Origin: Mobilicoccus massiliensis
GTDB lineage: Bacteria > Actinomycetota > Actinomycetes > Actinomycetales > Dermatophilaceae
Assembly: GCF_000826525.2 (NCBI RefSeq)
Contig: NZ_LN651330.1
Location: forward strand, 497,857-561,856
Direction of reading: 5' to 3'
DNA length: 64,000 bases
A model generated the notes under the pieces. That model made no database searches. It was not told where the DNA came from and saw only the letters and a list, made by a program, of their open reading frames with translations. Of this stretch, positions 31,501 to 40,843 are shown one piece after another (position 1 is the first letter of the stretch; each line of letters starts with the position of its first letter). The position numbers and the translations under genes are program-made.

Positions 31501-32337
31501 TCAGGCCGCGCTCGGGCTCGCCAGGGCCATGGCGACCGCGACGGCGTGAGTACCGAAGGCCGCGATCGTGAACGCGTGGAAGACCTCGTGGAAACCGAAC
31601 CATCGCGGTGAGGGGTCGGGACGCTTGAGGCCGTAGACGAGCGCGCCGACGGTGTAGAGCACGCCGCCGGCCGCGATGAGCGCGACGATCACCGGCCCGC
31701 CGCCCGCGTAGAGCGGTCCCAGGTAGAACACGGCCACCCAGCCGAGCGCGACGTAGATCGCGGTGGTGAGCCAGCGCGGCGCGCCGAGCCACACGACACG
31801 CAGGAACACCCCGGCCGCGGCTCCGATCCAGATGGTCCAGAGCAGGGTTCGAGCCTGCCCCTCGGGCAGGAGGCTGAGGGCGAACGCGGTGTAGGTGCCC
31901 GCGATGGCGATGAAGATGTTGGCGTGATCCAACCGGCCCAGCAGCCGCTTGACCGGCGGGGACCATCGGCCCCGGTGGTAGAGCGCCGAGATGCCGAAGA
32001 GCAGGGCCGCCGCGGCGACGAACACCGCCGCGCCCGTGCGCGCCCGCAGACCGGGGGTGAGGGTCACCAGCGTCAGTCCACCGAGGATGACCAGGGGGAA
32101 CGCGCCGGCATGGAGCCACCCTCGCAGTCGCGGGGGAACGAACTCGCCCAGGTCGGCCAGGCTCTCGCGCAACGGGTGCCGGTCCTGCCCGTCCTGCCTG
32201 CTCTGTTCGTCCTGCCTGTCCAGTCGCGTAGGGCTCCGGTCGGGTTCGACACGCCGGGCACCGGAGTGCGCCGCCGAGCCCGCGACCAGGTGTTCCGCAC
32301 GCGGCGTCTCCGGCGGGCGCGGTGTGGGTTCCGACAT
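31501..32337 (-). CDS. trhA: Hemolysin III / TrhA (PAQR) family membrane protein
   Basis: This 278-residue protein has a hydrophilic N-terminal extension of about 70 residues and then seven hydrophobic helices. PAQR family features are ALYHRGRWSP with the first conserved His after helix 2, the middle LDHANIFIAIAGTYTAF and the C-terminal WFGFHEVFHAFTIAAFGTHAVAV with paired His residues that bind zinc. Bacterial members are linked to membrane-energetics homeostasis. The ATG at 32337 follows GGAGGAGG. It is divergent from a prenyltransferase, as in mycobacteria. Confidence 0.93.
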   Translation of the reverse strand: MSEPTPRPPETPRAEHLVAGSAAHSGARRVEPDRSPTRLDRQDEQSRQDGQDRHPLRESLADLGEFVPPRLRGWLHAGAFPLVILGGLTLVTLTPGLRARTGAAVFVAAAALLFGISALYHRGRWSPPVKRLLGRLDHANIFIAIAGTYTAFALSLLPEGQARTLLWTIWIGAAAGVFLRVVWLGAPRWLTTAIYVALGWVAVFYLGPLYAGGGPVIVALIAAGGVLYTVGALVYGLKRPDPSPRWFGFHEVFHAFTIAAFGTHAVAVAMALASPSAA

Positions 32338-32357
32338 GTGACCTCCTCCGAATCGCG

Positions 32358-32377
32358 AACCTACGCAAACGTAGGTT
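32358..32377. promoter_or_regulatory. 8+8 bp palindrome, probable operator between trhA and the prenyltransferase gene
   Basis: AACCTACG-CAAA-CGTAGGTT is a perfect inverted repeat with a 4-base centre. It lies 21 bp before the trhA start and 84 bp before the prenyltransferase start in a locally AT-richer stretch. The shape fits a dimeric TetR- or MarR-type repressor site. Confidence 0.5.
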
Positions 32378-32460
32378 ACGGCATCGTAGCCACGGATCCG
32401 ACCCGGCCGCCGCGCCTCGGGACGCTACCTTTGGTGCGTACCCGATCGACTGGAGCCGCT

Positions 32461-33222
32461 GTGGACGTGAGTGATCTGCTCTACGGGGCGTACGAGCGCA
32501 AACTCGTCGCGCAGCTGCCGACGGAGCGCCTGCCCAGACACGTCGCGGTGATGCTCGACGGCAACCGCCGCTGGGCCCGTCTCAAGGGTGCCGACACGGC
32601 CGACGGTCACCGGGCCGGTGCCGACAACGTCGTCCCCTTCCTCACGTGGAGTGAGGAGGTGGGCATCGAGGTCGTCACGCTGTGGCTGCTCTCGACCGAC
32701 AACCTCAAGCGGGACCAGGCCGAGCTCGCCCCGCTGCTGCAGATCATCGAGGACGTCGTCGGTGAGATCGCGACGACGCATCGCTGGCGGGTCAACCCCG
32801 TCGGGGCGCTCGACCTGCTCCCCTCTGGCACTCGCGCGAAGCTCGAGGATGCGGCGGTGAGCACGGCCGACATCGACGGCATGGTCGTCAACGTGGCCGT
32901 GGGGTACGGCGGCCGTCAGGAGATCGCCGACGCCGTCCGCGACCTGCTCAAGGAGGCCGCGGCCCAGGGGCGCACCATCGAGGACGTCATCGAGACACTC
33001 GACGTCGAGTCCATCGCACGTCACCTGTACACCAAGGGCCAACCCGATCCCGATCTTGTCATCCGCACGTCGGGCGAGCAGCGCATCGGCGGGTTCCTGC
33101 TGTGGCAGAGCACGCACAGCGAGTTCTACTTCTGCGAGGCGTACTGGCCCGACTTCCGTCGCGTCGACTTCCTGCGTGCACTGCGGGCGTTCGCCGAACG
33201 GGAACGGCGGTTCGGGTCCTGA
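32461..33222 (+). CDS. Cis-prenyltransferase (isoprenyl diphosphate synthase)
   Basis: This 253-residue protein is a UppS-family enzyme that extends prenyl diphosphates in cis. The catalytic block is RHVAVMLDGNRRWAR, and later NVAVGYGGRQEIADAVR, DPDLVIRTSGEQRIGGFLLWQ and SEFYFCEAYWPDF are canonical. By position next to trhA it matches the short-chain Z-farnesyl diphosphate synthase of mycobacteria rather than the decaprenyl enzyme, but chain length cannot be read from sequence. GTG 32461 is chosen because GGAG lies 5 bp upstream; a GTG two codons later is less well placed. Confidence 0.93.
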   Translation: MDVSDLLYGAYERKLVAQLPTERLPRHVAVMLDGNRRWARLKGADTADGHRAGADNVVPFLTWSEEVGIEVVTLWLLSTDNLKRDQAELAPLLQIIEDVVGEIATTHRWRVNPVGALDLLPSGTRAKLEDAAVSTADIDGMVVNVAVGYGGRQEIADAVRDLLKEAAAQGRTIEDVIETLDVESIARHLYTKGQPDPDLVIRTSGEQRIGGFLLWQSTHSEFYFCEAYWPDFRRVDFLRALRAFAERERRFGS

Positions 33223-33427
33223 TCAGCGGGCCTTCCGATGGGCCGCGACCGGGCGTCGTAGGGCGCGGGCGTCGGGTCGGATCGAGTGACTTTCAGGAAC
33301 TTCACAGGGGCCGCTGCCACGCTGGCCACTTGTGTTCGTGTCGGATCGACCGACGAAACGAATCTGCGGGACAATCGTCCTGAACGCCGGGTCCGCCCGG
33401 GCCCGTGACGAGGCGAGGGGAGCCGTG

Positions 33428-35053
33428 ATGACGACGGCGCGTGAGCGGATCGGTGTCGACGCACCGAACGATTCCGTCATCCGCGCGACCCTCGCTCACG
33501 CCCGTGCTCTTCTCGCGGAGGCTCGCGCCGACCTCGCCGAGGCCTGGGCCTGGCCGCTGGTGCGTCAGGGCCTCCTCGCGATGGCCCTCATCGCGTTCGG
33601 AGCCTTCTCTCCGGCGTTCGTCGCCGCCGACGCGCCGTTGTACGAGAACGGTTTCTTCGCCCGTCTCCTCAGCGAGCCTGCCCGTTTCGCCGCCACGGCG
33701 ATCGTGCTCGTCGGGCTCCTTCGGCTCTTCGACGTGTGGTTGGGGCTGAGGCCCACCGAGGGCGTGCCCACGGCGCCGGTCGCCGCGTGGGCCTGGTGGA
33801 GCCTGCCGGTCGCGTTCGTGCCCCCGCTGTTCAGCCGGGACGCGTACAGCTACGCCGCCCAGGGGCTCGTCGTCACCCGTGGCATGGACCCGTACCAGAC
33901 CGGCCCCATCGCGGTGCCGGGCCCGTACGCCGACCAGGTCGATCCCATCTGGCTCTACACCCCCGCCCCATACGGTCCGATCGCGCTGCAGGTGCAGCGG
34001 ACGGTCGTCGACCTCACCGGTGGGGACGCCATGCTCGCCGCCATCGCCATGCGCCTGCCCGCGCTCCTCGCGGTCGGGGTCATCGCCTACGCGCTGCCCC
34101 GTCTCGCCGAGCGCATGGGGGTCTCTCGCGACCAGGCGGTCTGGCTCGGTGTGCTCAACCCGCTCGTGCTCATGCACCTCGTCGGCGGCATGCACAACGA
34201 CGCGATGATGCTCGCCCTCGTCGTCGTCGGCCTGCTGCTCGCCTCCGACGGCAGGTGGGTCACCGCGTCGGTGGCGGTCGCCGCGGGAGCGGGGTTCAAG
34301 CAGACCGCCGTTCTCGCTCTCGTCGGCGTCGCCGGTCTCGCCTACCGCCACGCGCGCGGCGAGCGGGGGGAGGCGCGGCTCGTCTCCGCGGTCGACCAGT
34401 GGGCCTACGTACGCGTCGCGGCGCGGGTGGGGGTCGTCGCGCTCGCGGCGTTCACCGGGTTCACGGTGCTCACGGGCATGGGCTGGGGCTGGGTCGCCAA
34501 CCTCGGTGTGCCCGGCTCTGTGCTCTCGTTGCTCTCGCCGGTCTCCATGGCCGGGGCAGGAGTTGCGGGGGCCCTCGCGCTCATCGGAGTACCGGGGGAG
34601 TGGACCGGCGGCATCGTCCCCGGATTCCAGGCCCTCGGTCTTCTCGCCGTGCTCGCGGCCCTCGCGTGGATCACGTGGGTGCTCGCGCCGCGTCGTCCGG
34701 TGGCGGCGGCCGCGTGGGCGCTCCTTGTCTTCACGGTCGGCGGACCGACCGTCTACCCCTGGTACGTCGTGTGGGGAGTCCTCCTCCTCGGCGCCACGTA
34801 CACCGACAGGCGCGTCGTGCAGGCGCTCTGCTGGGTGACCGGCTGGCTCGTCGCGTACTCCATGCTCGACGTCGCCGTGGTGAACGGCGCCTCGATGGTC
34901 GGCATCGCCGCGGTGACCTGGGGTGGATGGAGCCTCTGGCGTCGGCGTGGCGAGCTGGATGTGCCGCTGCCCGCGGTGACGCCCGGTGACAGCGCGCAGA
35001 CCGACACGGCTCCGGCCCGAGGGAGCCTCACCGCCCTGCTCGCGCGGGTCTGA
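33428..35053 (+). CDS. MptB-like polyprenol-phosphate-mannose-dependent mannosyltransferase
   Basis: This 541-residue integral membrane protein has about 12-13 hydrophobic helices. Family signatures of the GT-C fold MptA/MptB group are FSRDAYSYAAQGLVVTRGMDPY, with the catalytic-loop Asp after the first helices, PAPYGPIALQ and NPLVLMHLVGGMHNDAMML. Such enzymes add alpha-1,6-mannose from polyprenyl-phosphate-mannose to lipomannan or related glycans outside the membrane. The ATG at 33428 follows GAGGGGAG. It is monocistronic or the first of a run with phoH (150-bp gap). Confidence 0.9.
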   Translation: MTTARERIGVDAPNDSVIRATLAHARALLAEARADLAEAWAWPLVRQGLLAMALIAFGAFSPAFVAADAPLYENGFFARLLSEPARFAATAIVLVGLLRLFDVWLGLRPTEGVPTAPVAAWAWWSLPVAFVPPLFSRDAYSYAAQGLVVTRGMDPYQTGPIAVPGPYADQVDPIWLYTPAPYGPIALQVQRTVVDLTGGDAMLAAIAMRLPALLAVGVIAYALPRLAERMGVSRDQAVWLGVLNPLVLMHLVGGMHNDAMMLALVVVGLLLASDGRWVTASVAVAAGAGFKQTAVLALVGVAGLAYRHARGERGEARLVSAVDQWAYVRVAARVGVVALAAFTGFTVLTGMGWGWVANLGVPGSVLSLLSPVSMAGAGVAGALALIGVPGEWTGGIVPGFQALGLLAVLAALAWITWVLAPRRPVAAAAWALLVFTVGGPTVYPWYVVWGVLLLGATYTDRRVVQALCWVTGWLVAYSMLDVAVVNGASMVGIAAVTWGGWSLWRRRGELDVPLPAVTPGDSAQTDTAPARGSLTALLARV

Positions 35054-35203
35054 GATGCGCCCGGCCGAGACTCGCGGAGGCGGGTTGCCGCCGGGTGAAC
35101 AGTGGGCGATCCGGCCACGTGGGCCAGGACATCCAGCCTCGACCCACGTAGCGTCGACACGAACGGACGGCAGCCGGCCGTCCACCGACCCCGGGAGTGG
35201 CCC

Positions 35204-36505
35204 GTGAGCGATTCACGCCGGACGTACGTGTTGGACACCTCGGTCCTCCTCTCCGATCCCGGAGCGTTGCACCGGTTCGGAGAACACGAGATCGTCCTGC
35301 CGGTCGTCGTCATCACGGAGCTCGAGGCCAAACGCCACCATCCCGAGATCGGCTACTTCGCCCGCAAGGCGCTGCGCACGCTCGACGAGATCCGGGTGCG
35401 TCACGGCCGCCTCGACGTGCCTGTTCCGGTGGGCGACGAGGGTGGCACCATCCACTGCGAGCTCAACCACGTCGACCTGGCCAACCTCCCGCCGGTCTTC
35501 CGTCTCGGCGACAACGACACGCGCATCCTCGCGGTGGCCAAGAACCTCGCCGACGAGGGGCGCCATGTCACGGTCGTCAGCAAGGACCTCCCCATGCGTA
35601 TCAAGGCGAGCGCCATGGGTGTGGAGGCCGAGGAGTACCGCGCCGAGATGGCTCCCGTCGACTCGGGGTGGACGGGACTGGCCGAGCTCGACCTCACGAC
35701 CGAGCAGATGGACGAGCTCTACGACTCCGGCCGCCTCGAACACGAGGGGGCCCGGGACCTGCCCTGCCACACCGGCCTCGTGCTGCACTCGCCCCGCGGC
35801 AGCGGGCTCGGGCGCGTGGGGGTCGACTCCTCGATCCGGCACGTCCGCGGTGACCGCGACGCGTTCGGGGTGCACGGCCGTAGCGCCGAACAGCGCATCG
35901 CCCTCGACCTGCTGCTCGACCCCGACATCGGCATCGTCAGCCTCGGTGGCCGCGCCGGCACCGGCAAGAGCGCACTCGCGATGTGCGCCGGCCTGGAGAC
36001 CGTGCTCGAACGTCGCCAGCACCGCCGGGTCATCATCTTCCGCCCGCTCTACGCCGTCGGCGGCCAGGATCTCGGCTACCTGCCCGGCACCGAGGCCGAG
36101 AAGATGGGGCCGTGGGGGCAGGCCGTGTTCGACACGCTCGGTGCGCTCGTGTCGAGCGAGGTCGTCGAGGAGATCCTCGATCGCGGGATGCTCGAAGTGC
36201 TTCCGCTCACGCACATCCGCGGGCGCTCTCTGCACGACGCGTTCGTCATCGTCGACGAGGCCCAGTCGCTGGAACGCAACGTGCTGCTCACCGTGCTCTC
36301 GCGCATCGGGCAGAACTCCCGCGTCGTGCTCACCCACGACGTCGCCCAGCGCGACAACCTCCGCGTCGGTCGGTTCGACGGCGTGGCCGCCGTCATCGAG
36401 ATCCTCAAGGGCAATCCGCTCTTCGCCCACATGACCCTCAACCGCAGCGAACGCAGCCCCATCGCCGCGCTGGTCACCGACCTGCTGGAGGGTCCCGGCC
36501 TCTGA
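35204..36505 (+). CDS. PIN-PhoH fusion ATPase
   Basis: This 433-residue protein joins an N-terminal PIN ribonuclease-like domain (about 1-150: [36 protein letters not shown] with the acidic metal residues) to a C-terminal PhoH ATPase (about 230-433: Walker A GRAGTGKS at 249-256, Walker B VIVDEAQ near 350, [10 protein letters not shown]). The fusion is the PhoH2 type, with RNA helicase and ribonuclease activity in characterised relatives. The GTG at 35204 matches the PIN start, and GGGAG precedes it. A family A hairpin follows 9 bp after the stop. Confidence 0.93.
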   Translation: MSDSRRTYVLDTSVLLSDPGALHRFGEHEIVLPVVVITELEAKRHHPEIGYFARKALRTLDEIRVRHGRLDVPVPVGDEGGTIHCELNHVDLANLPPVFRLGDNDTRILAVAKNLADEGRHVTVVSKDLPMRIKASAMGVEAEEYRAEMAPVDSGWTGLAELDLTTEQMDELYDSGRLEHEGARDLPCHTGLVLHSPRGSGLGRVGVDSSIRHVRGDRDAFGVHGRSAEQRIALDLLLDPDIGIVSLGGRAGTGKSALAMCAGLETVLERRQHRRVIIFRPLYAVGGQDLGYLPGTEAEKMGPWGQAVFDTLGALVSSEVVEEILDRGMLEVLPLTHIRGRSLHDAFVIVDEAQSLERNVLLTVLSRIGQNSRVVLTHDVAQRDNLRVGRFDGVAAVIEILKGNPLFAHMTLNRSERSPIAALVTDLLEGPGL

Positions 36506-36513
36506 GGCGTCCT

Positions 36514-36602
36514 GCGCCGAGACAGCCGGCGTTTCCGGCCTCGGTGGGCTGCGCGCCGGGACGAGGGTGAGTCGAGGCCGGAAACGGCGGTTGTCTCGGC
36601 GC
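36514..36602. terminator. Family A hairpin after phoH
   Basis: Arms of 30 bp (36514-36543 and 36573-36602) pair at 28 of 30 positions around a 29-nt loop; the left arm begins GCGCCGAGACAGCCGGCG. It starts 9 bp after the phoH stop. Probable terminator, related to the copies at 22630 and 50008. Confidence 0.7.
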
Positions 36603-36917
36603 TGCAGCAGTGGCGTCGCTGCATGACTGCACCTCCGGCCTGCCGTGACGCCCCTGATGTGATGCCCGGGCCGCGATTGCGAGGAGTTGCGTCGGCGCTG
36701 TCCGTCTCCGGGGCGTCCCAGGCCGACGGGCGCCCACCGGGCTCTGGGCGGTGCGCGAGGGACGAGGTGGCGAGGATCGGGTGACGAGACGGTGACGCCC
36801 GGCGTGTCGAGTTGCGGATTCGGTCGGGATTTGATCGGACGTCCGACCAGTGGCATCGTACGGTCACGAAATCGTCAAGATGAGGTCAATGAACGATCTC
36901 GGAAGTGGGTTCATCCC
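36603..36917. other. Long leader/intergenic region before the lysozyme-like gene
   Basis: This 315-bp region has no gene I trust. It contains a 12-bp perfect palindrome TCGGACGTCCGA (36835-36846), 72 bp before the GTG, and a CAAGAT element around 36879 that could be a -10 box. I looked for a c-di-AMP (ydaO) riboswitch, common before such genes, and could not recognise one. Confidence 0.4.
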
Positions 36918-37571
36918 GTGCCACAACCACTGCCCGTGACCCGCCGGCTCCTGCGCTTCTCCGGAGTTCTCGGCGCTGCCGTCGCACTTCTCGGCTCCAC
37001 CCTTCCGGCAGCAGCCGCTCCGGCCCCCGGTGCGCCGGCCGGCCAGGCCGCGAGCGTGCCGGCGATGGCGACTCTGGCGGCCCGGGGCGCGCACCTCGGC
37101 TCGGTCGCCTCCGTCGCCGCGGCGCACATGATCCCGGGGGTGTCGATGACCGCGTTCGCCGTCGCGCCGCGGGTCGTGCAGTCGGCCCAGCAGGCGGCGC
37201 TCGCCCGCCCGGCCGTCGCCACGAAGCGCGCCACGACCGCACGGGCGTCCCGGGCCAAGGCTCGGGTGTCGGGCTCGCCTCGCGACATCGGCCGCGCACT
37301 GTCGTCGGCGCGCGGGTGGGGCGGCCGGCAGTTCGCGTGCCTCGACGCGTTGTGGAGCAAGGAATCCGACTGGCTCGTGACCGCCGACAACCCCACGTCG
37401 AGCGCGTACGGCATCCCGCAGGCGCTGCCGGGCAGGAAGATGCGCACGCATGGCGACGACTGGCGCACGAATCCCGCCACGCAGATCCGCTGGGGCCTCG
37501 ACTACATCGACGACGTCTACGGCACCCCGTGCAAGGCGTGGTCACACTCCCGCGCCCACAACTGGTACTGA
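36918..37571 (+). CDS. Secreted lysozyme/transglycosylase-like protein
   Basis: This 217-residue protein has a signal peptide (basic VTRRLLRF, then a hydrophobic run to APAAAAP, about residue 38). A low-complexity Ala-rich section follows, and the last 90 residues form a lysozyme-like domain: FACLDALWSKESDWLVTADNPTSSAYGIPQALPG, with the Glu of KESDW as likely catalytic residue, then TNPATQIRWGLDYIDDVYGTPCKAW. This arrangement is common in actinobacterial peptidoglycan-cleaving secreted proteins. Start uncertain: GTG 36918 fits a GGAAGTGGG site, GTG 36936 is possible. Probably monocistronic. Confidence 0.88.
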   Translation: MPQPLPVTRRLLRFSGVLGAAVALLGSTLPAAAAPAPGAPAGQAASVPAMATLAARGAHLGSVASVAAAHMIPGVSMTAFAVAPRVVQSAQQAALARPAVATKRATTARASRAKARVSGSPRDIGRALSSARGWGGRQFACLDALWSKESDWLVTADNPTSSAYGIPQALPGRKMRTHGDDWRTNPATQIRWGLDYIDDVYGTPCKAWSHSRAHNWY

Positions 37572-37587
37572 TCCACCCCGCCCGAAC

Positions 37588-37673
37588 CGCTCGAACAGGC
37601 GTCTTCACCGGCCGAGTCCGCTCGAACAGGCGTTCTGAGGGGGCGTGGTTGGGTGAAAGGGCCTGTTTGAGCG
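37588..37673. repeat. Family B repeat copy with two left arms and one right arm
   Basis: CGCTCGAACAGGCG occurs at 37588-37601 and again at 37619-37632; a complementary GGCCTGTTTGAGCG is at 37660-37673 after GTGAAA. Same family as 31337-31500 and, like it, between two convergent genes. Confidence 0.75.
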
Positions 37674-37702
37674 TTCTGGGGGTGTGGCGACTCCGGCGGA
37701 GT

Positions 37703-37742
37703 CGGGCGTTCGGGCGTTCGGGCGTTCGGGCGTTCGGGCGTG
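37703..37742. repeat. Five tandem copies of an 8-bp unit
   Basis: CGGGCGTT is repeated at 37703, 37711, 37719 and 37727, and with one change at 37735. It ends 6 bp before the coaA stop codon. A slippage-prone simple repeat. Confidence 0.85.
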
Positions 37743-37748
37743 CGGGGG

Positions 37749-38711
37749 TCAGAGCTTGCGGAGCCGGATCCGACGCACGTCGTGGTCGGGGCCCTTGGTG
37801 AGGACGAGGGTGGCGCGGCCGCGGGTGGTCTCGACGTTCTCGCGCAGGTTGGGCTCGTTGATCGTGCGCCAGATGTGGTCGGCCGTGGCGCGTGCCTCGT
37901 CGTCGGACAGAGAGGCGTACCGGTGGAAGTAGGACTCGGGGTGGGCGAACGCCGTCTTGCGCAGACGCAGGAACCGTTCGACGTACCAGCGGTGGATGAG
38001 GTCGACGTGCGCGTCGACGTAGACGGAGAAGTCGAAGAAGTCGCTGAGCGCCAGACCGACCCGGCCGTCGGCCCGCATCCGCGGCGGCTGCAGCACGTTG
38101 AGGCCCTCGACGATGAGCACGTCGGGGCGGCGGACGACGATCTGCTCGCCGGGAACGATGTCGTAGGTCAGGTGGCTGTAGACGGGGGAGCGGACCTCGT
38201 CGGCCCCGCCCTTGACGTCGGCGACGAAGCGCAGCAGTGAGCGTTGGTCGTAGGACTCCGGAAATCCCTTGCGGTGCAGGATGCCTCGACGTTCGAGCAC
38301 GGCGTTGGGGTAGAGGAACCCGTCGGTCGTGACGAGTTCGACCTTGGGGGTGTGCGGCCAGCGCGCCATGAGCTCGCGCAGGATGCGGGCCGTCGTGGAC
38401 TTGCCCACCGCGACCGAACCCGCGATGCCGATGACGAACGGAGTGCGCTCCGGGCGTTCGCCGAGGAACCCCGAGGTGAGCCGGTGCAGGTGCGTCGCGC
38501 CTTCCACGTAGAAGCTCAGCAGTCGCGACAGCGGCAGGTAGACCTGCTCGACCTCGACGAGGTCGAGGCGCTCCCCGACACCCCGCAGCCGTTCGACGTC
38601 GTGATCGCTGAGGCTCAGCGGATGTGTGCGGCGCAACCGTGCCCAGTCCTCGCGATCGAGGTGGACGTACGGCGAGGGGTGCGCGCGCGACGGTGAGGAC
38701 ACGGCGCCCAT
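37749..38711 (-). CDS. coaA: Type I pantothenate kinase
   Basis: This 320-residue kinase phosphorylates pantothenate, the first and regulated step of coenzyme A synthesis. The P-loop is GSVAVGKST (98-106); [34 protein letters not shown] and [10 protein letters not shown] are the family blocks. Length is typical. The ATG at 38711 matches the family start (upstream in-frame sequence is unrelated), though the ribosome-binding site is weak. It is divergent from glmS with 106 bp between starts. Confidence 0.97.
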   Translation of the reverse strand: MGAVSSPSRAHPSPYVHLDREDWARLRRTHPLSLSDHDVERLRGVGERLDLVEVEQVYLPLSRLLSFYVEGATHLHRLTSGFLGERPERTPFVIGIAGSVAVGKSTTARILRELMARWPHTPKVELVTTDGFLYPNAVLERRGILHRKGFPESYDQRSLLRFVADVKGGADEVRSPVYSHLTYDIVPGEQIVVRRPDVLIVEGLNVLQPPRMRADGRVGLALSDFFDFSVYVDAHVDLIHRWYVERFLRLRKTAFAHPESYFHRYASLSDDEARATADHIWRTINEPNLRENVETTRGRATLVLTKGPDHDVRRIRLRKL

Positions 38712-38804
38712 TGTTGCCCACGGCACGCCCACGAGGTGCGACACGGCAGGTCCGATGCGAAGAGCACGGATTTCCGGCGTACGGGGTTGCGGCCGACCGT
38801 CGAG

Positions 38805-38810
38805 TAATCT
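38805..38810 (+). promoter_or_regulatory. Possible -10 element of a leaderless glmS transcript
   Basis: TAATCT ends 7 bp before the glmS ATG, and no ribosome-binding site lies between. This spacing places the transcription start at or near the ATG, the arrangement of leaderless actinobacterial messages. No good -35 element at 16-18 bp. Confidence 0.4.
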
Positions 38811-38817
38811 GGGCCGC

Positions 38818-40677
38818 ATGTGTGGAATCGTGGGATACGTCGGGCCGGACTCCAACCAGCGGGCGCTCGACGTCATCGTGGAGGGCCTCTCTCGCCTGGA
38901 GTACCGGGGATATGACTCGGCGGGCGTCGCGCTCGTCGCCGACGGTGAGATCGCGTGGCGCAAGAAGGCCGGCAAGCTCGCCAACCTGCGTTCGGACATC
39001 GAGGCCCACCCCATGCCGCCGTCGACCACCGGCATCGGACACACGCGGTGGGCCACCCACGGCGGACCGACCGATCAGAACGCCCACCCCCACCTCGGTG
39101 GCGAGGACGACAAGGTCGCCCTCATCCACAACGGCATCGTCGAGAACTTCCACGTGCTCAAGACCGAGCTGCTCGCCGAGGGCGTGACGTTCCGCTCGGA
39201 GACCGACACCGAGGTGGCCGCCCAGCTGCTCGCCCGTGCCTACGGCGAGACCGGTGATCTGACCGAGGCGATGCGGGTCGTCTGCAACCGTCTCGAGGGC
39301 GCGTTCACGCTGCTCGCGGTGCACGCCGACCTGCCGGGCACCGTGGTGGCGGCCCGCCGCAACTCGCCGCTGGTCATCGGCCTCGGCGACGGCGAGAACT
39401 TCCTCGGCTCCGACGTGGCGGCGTTCATCGGCCACACCAAGTCGGCGATGGAGGTCGACCAGGACCAGATCGTCACGATCACCAAGGACTCCGTCGACGT
39501 CGTGGGCTTCGACGGCACCCCGGCCGAGGGCAAGCGCTTCGAGGTGACGTGGGATGCCGCGCAGGCCGAGAAGGGCGGGCACAGCTCGTTCATGGTCAAG
39601 GAGATCCTCGAGCAGCCCGCCGCCATCAACGACACGTTGCTCGGTCGCACCAACGAGGCCGGTGAGCTCGTGCTCGACGAGATGCGCATCGACCCCGCGC
39701 GGCTCGCCGCCATCGACGAGATCGTCATCGTCGCCTGCGGCACGGCGTTCTACTCGGGGCTCACCGCCAAGTACGCGATCGAGCACTGGACCCGCATCCC
39801 GTGCGCCGTCGAGCTCGCGCACGAGTTCCGGTACTGCGACCCCGTCGTCGACGAGCGCACCCTCGTGGTCTCGATCAGCCAGTCGGGCGAGACGATGGAC
39901 ACGCTCATGGCCGTCAAGCACGCCCGGGAGCTCGGGGCGCTGACGATCTCGATCTGCAACACGCACGGCGCGACGATCCCGCGGGAGTCCGACGCGGCGC
40001 TCTACACGCACGCCGGTCCCGAGATCGCCGTCGCCTCGACCAAGGCGTTCACCGCTCAGATCGCCGCCTGCTACGTGCTGGGCCTCTACCTCGCGCAACT
40101 GCGCGGTGGCTCCCAGGCCGAGGCGGCCCAGCAGGTCATGCGCGAGCTGCACGAGGTGCCGGCCAAGGTCGACACGCTGCTCGGTTCGATGGACCGGGTG
40201 CGCGAGATCGCCCGGTTCATGGCCGACACCCGTTCCGTGCTGTTCCTCGGTCGCCACGTCGGTTACCCGATCGCGCTCGAGGGCGCGCTCAAGCTCAAGG
40301 AGATCGCGTACATCCACGCCGAGGGCTTCGCCGCCGGCGAACTCAAGCACGGTCCCATCGCGCTCATCGAGCCGGGGCAGCCGGTGTTCATCGTCGTGCC
40401 CTCGCCGAGCACGCCGCACAACCTGCACGACAAGGTGGTCTCCAACATCCAGGAGATCCGCGCCCGCGGCGCCCGCACGCTCGTCATCGCCGAGGAGGGT
40501 GACGAGTCGGTCGTGCCGTTCGCCGACGAGGTCATCCGTGTTCCGGCGACCTCCCCGCTGCTCGCGCCGCTGTTGACGATCGTCCCCCTTCAGGTCTTCG
40601 CGGCCGAGCTCGCCGCCGCCAAGGGGTTGGATGTGGATCAGCCGAGGAACCTCGCGAAGAGCGTCACGGTCGAGTGA
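38818..40677 (+). CDS. glmS: Glutamine-fructose-6-phosphate aminotransferase (isomerizing)
   Basis: This 619-residue enzyme makes glucosamine-6-phosphate for peptidoglycan and, in actinobacteria, mycothiol precursors. It starts MCGIVGYVG with catalytic Cys2 of the class II amidotransferase (domain 1-230), then two SIS isomerase domains (about 300-440 and 470-600: [65 protein letters not shown]). The C-terminal KSVTVE is canonical. It is followed by the 81-bp repeats and acpS. Confidence 0.98.
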   Translation: MCGIVGYVGPDSNQRALDVIVEGLSRLEYRGYDSAGVALVADGEIAWRKKAGKLANLRSDIEAHPMPPSTTGIGHTRWATHGGPTDQNAHPHLGGEDDKVALIHNGIVENFHVLKTELLAEGVTFRSETDTEVAAQLLARAYGETGDLTEAMRVVCNRLEGAFTLLAVHADLPGTVVAARRNSPLVIGLGDGENFLGSDVAAFIGHTKSAMEVDQDQIVTITKDSVDVVGFDGTPAEGKRFEVTWDAAQAEKGGHSSFMVKEILEQPAAINDTLLGRTNEAGELVLDEMRIDPARLAAIDEIVIVACGTAFYSGLTAKYAIEHWTRIPCAVELAHEFRYCDPVVDERTLVVSISQSGETMDTLMAVKHARELGALTISICNTHGATIPRESDAALYTHAGPEIAVASTKAFTAQIAACYVLGLYLAQLRGGSQAEAAQQVMRELHEVPAKVDTLLGSMDRVREIARFMADTRSVLFLGRHVGYPIALEGALKLKEIAYIHAEGFAAGELKHGPIALIEPGQPVFIVVPSPSTPHNLHDKVVSNIQEIRARGARTLVIAEEGDESVVPFADEVIRVPATSPLLAPLLTIVPLQVFAAELAAAKGLDVDQPRNLAKSVTVE

Positions 40678-40832
40678 CGACGAAGGCGTGAGGACACGAG
40701 GGAGCGAAGCGAGTGAGGCCCGGAGCGCCGAGGAGTCACGACCATCGGATTCGAGTGACGACGAGAGCGTGAGGACACGAGGGAGCGAAGCGAGTGAGGC
40801 CCGGAGCGTCGAGGAGTCACGACCATCGGACT
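40671..40832 (+). repeat. 81-bp tandem duplication between glmS and acpS
   Basis: Two 81-bp units (40671-40751 and 40752-40832) differ at only a few positions; a third begins at 40833 with CGAGTGA but diverges at once. The unit is a multiple of three and contains GAGGGAGCGAAGCGAGTGAG. The first unit begins in the last codons of glmS. Confidence 0.9.
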
Positions 40833-40843
40833 CGAGTGAAACC

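Noticed and set aside
36603-36917. Possible c-di-AMP (ydaO) riboswitch before the lysozyme-like gene
   Set aside because: Such riboswitches are common before actinobacterial cell-wall hydrolases, but I could not find the conserved core by eye. A covariance-model search would be decisive.
40631-40843. In-frame upstream extension of acpS through the 81-bp repeats
   Set aside because: AcpS homology begins exactly at the 40844 GTG; the extension overlaps the glmS end and is repeat-derived. Kept only as a possibility in the findings.
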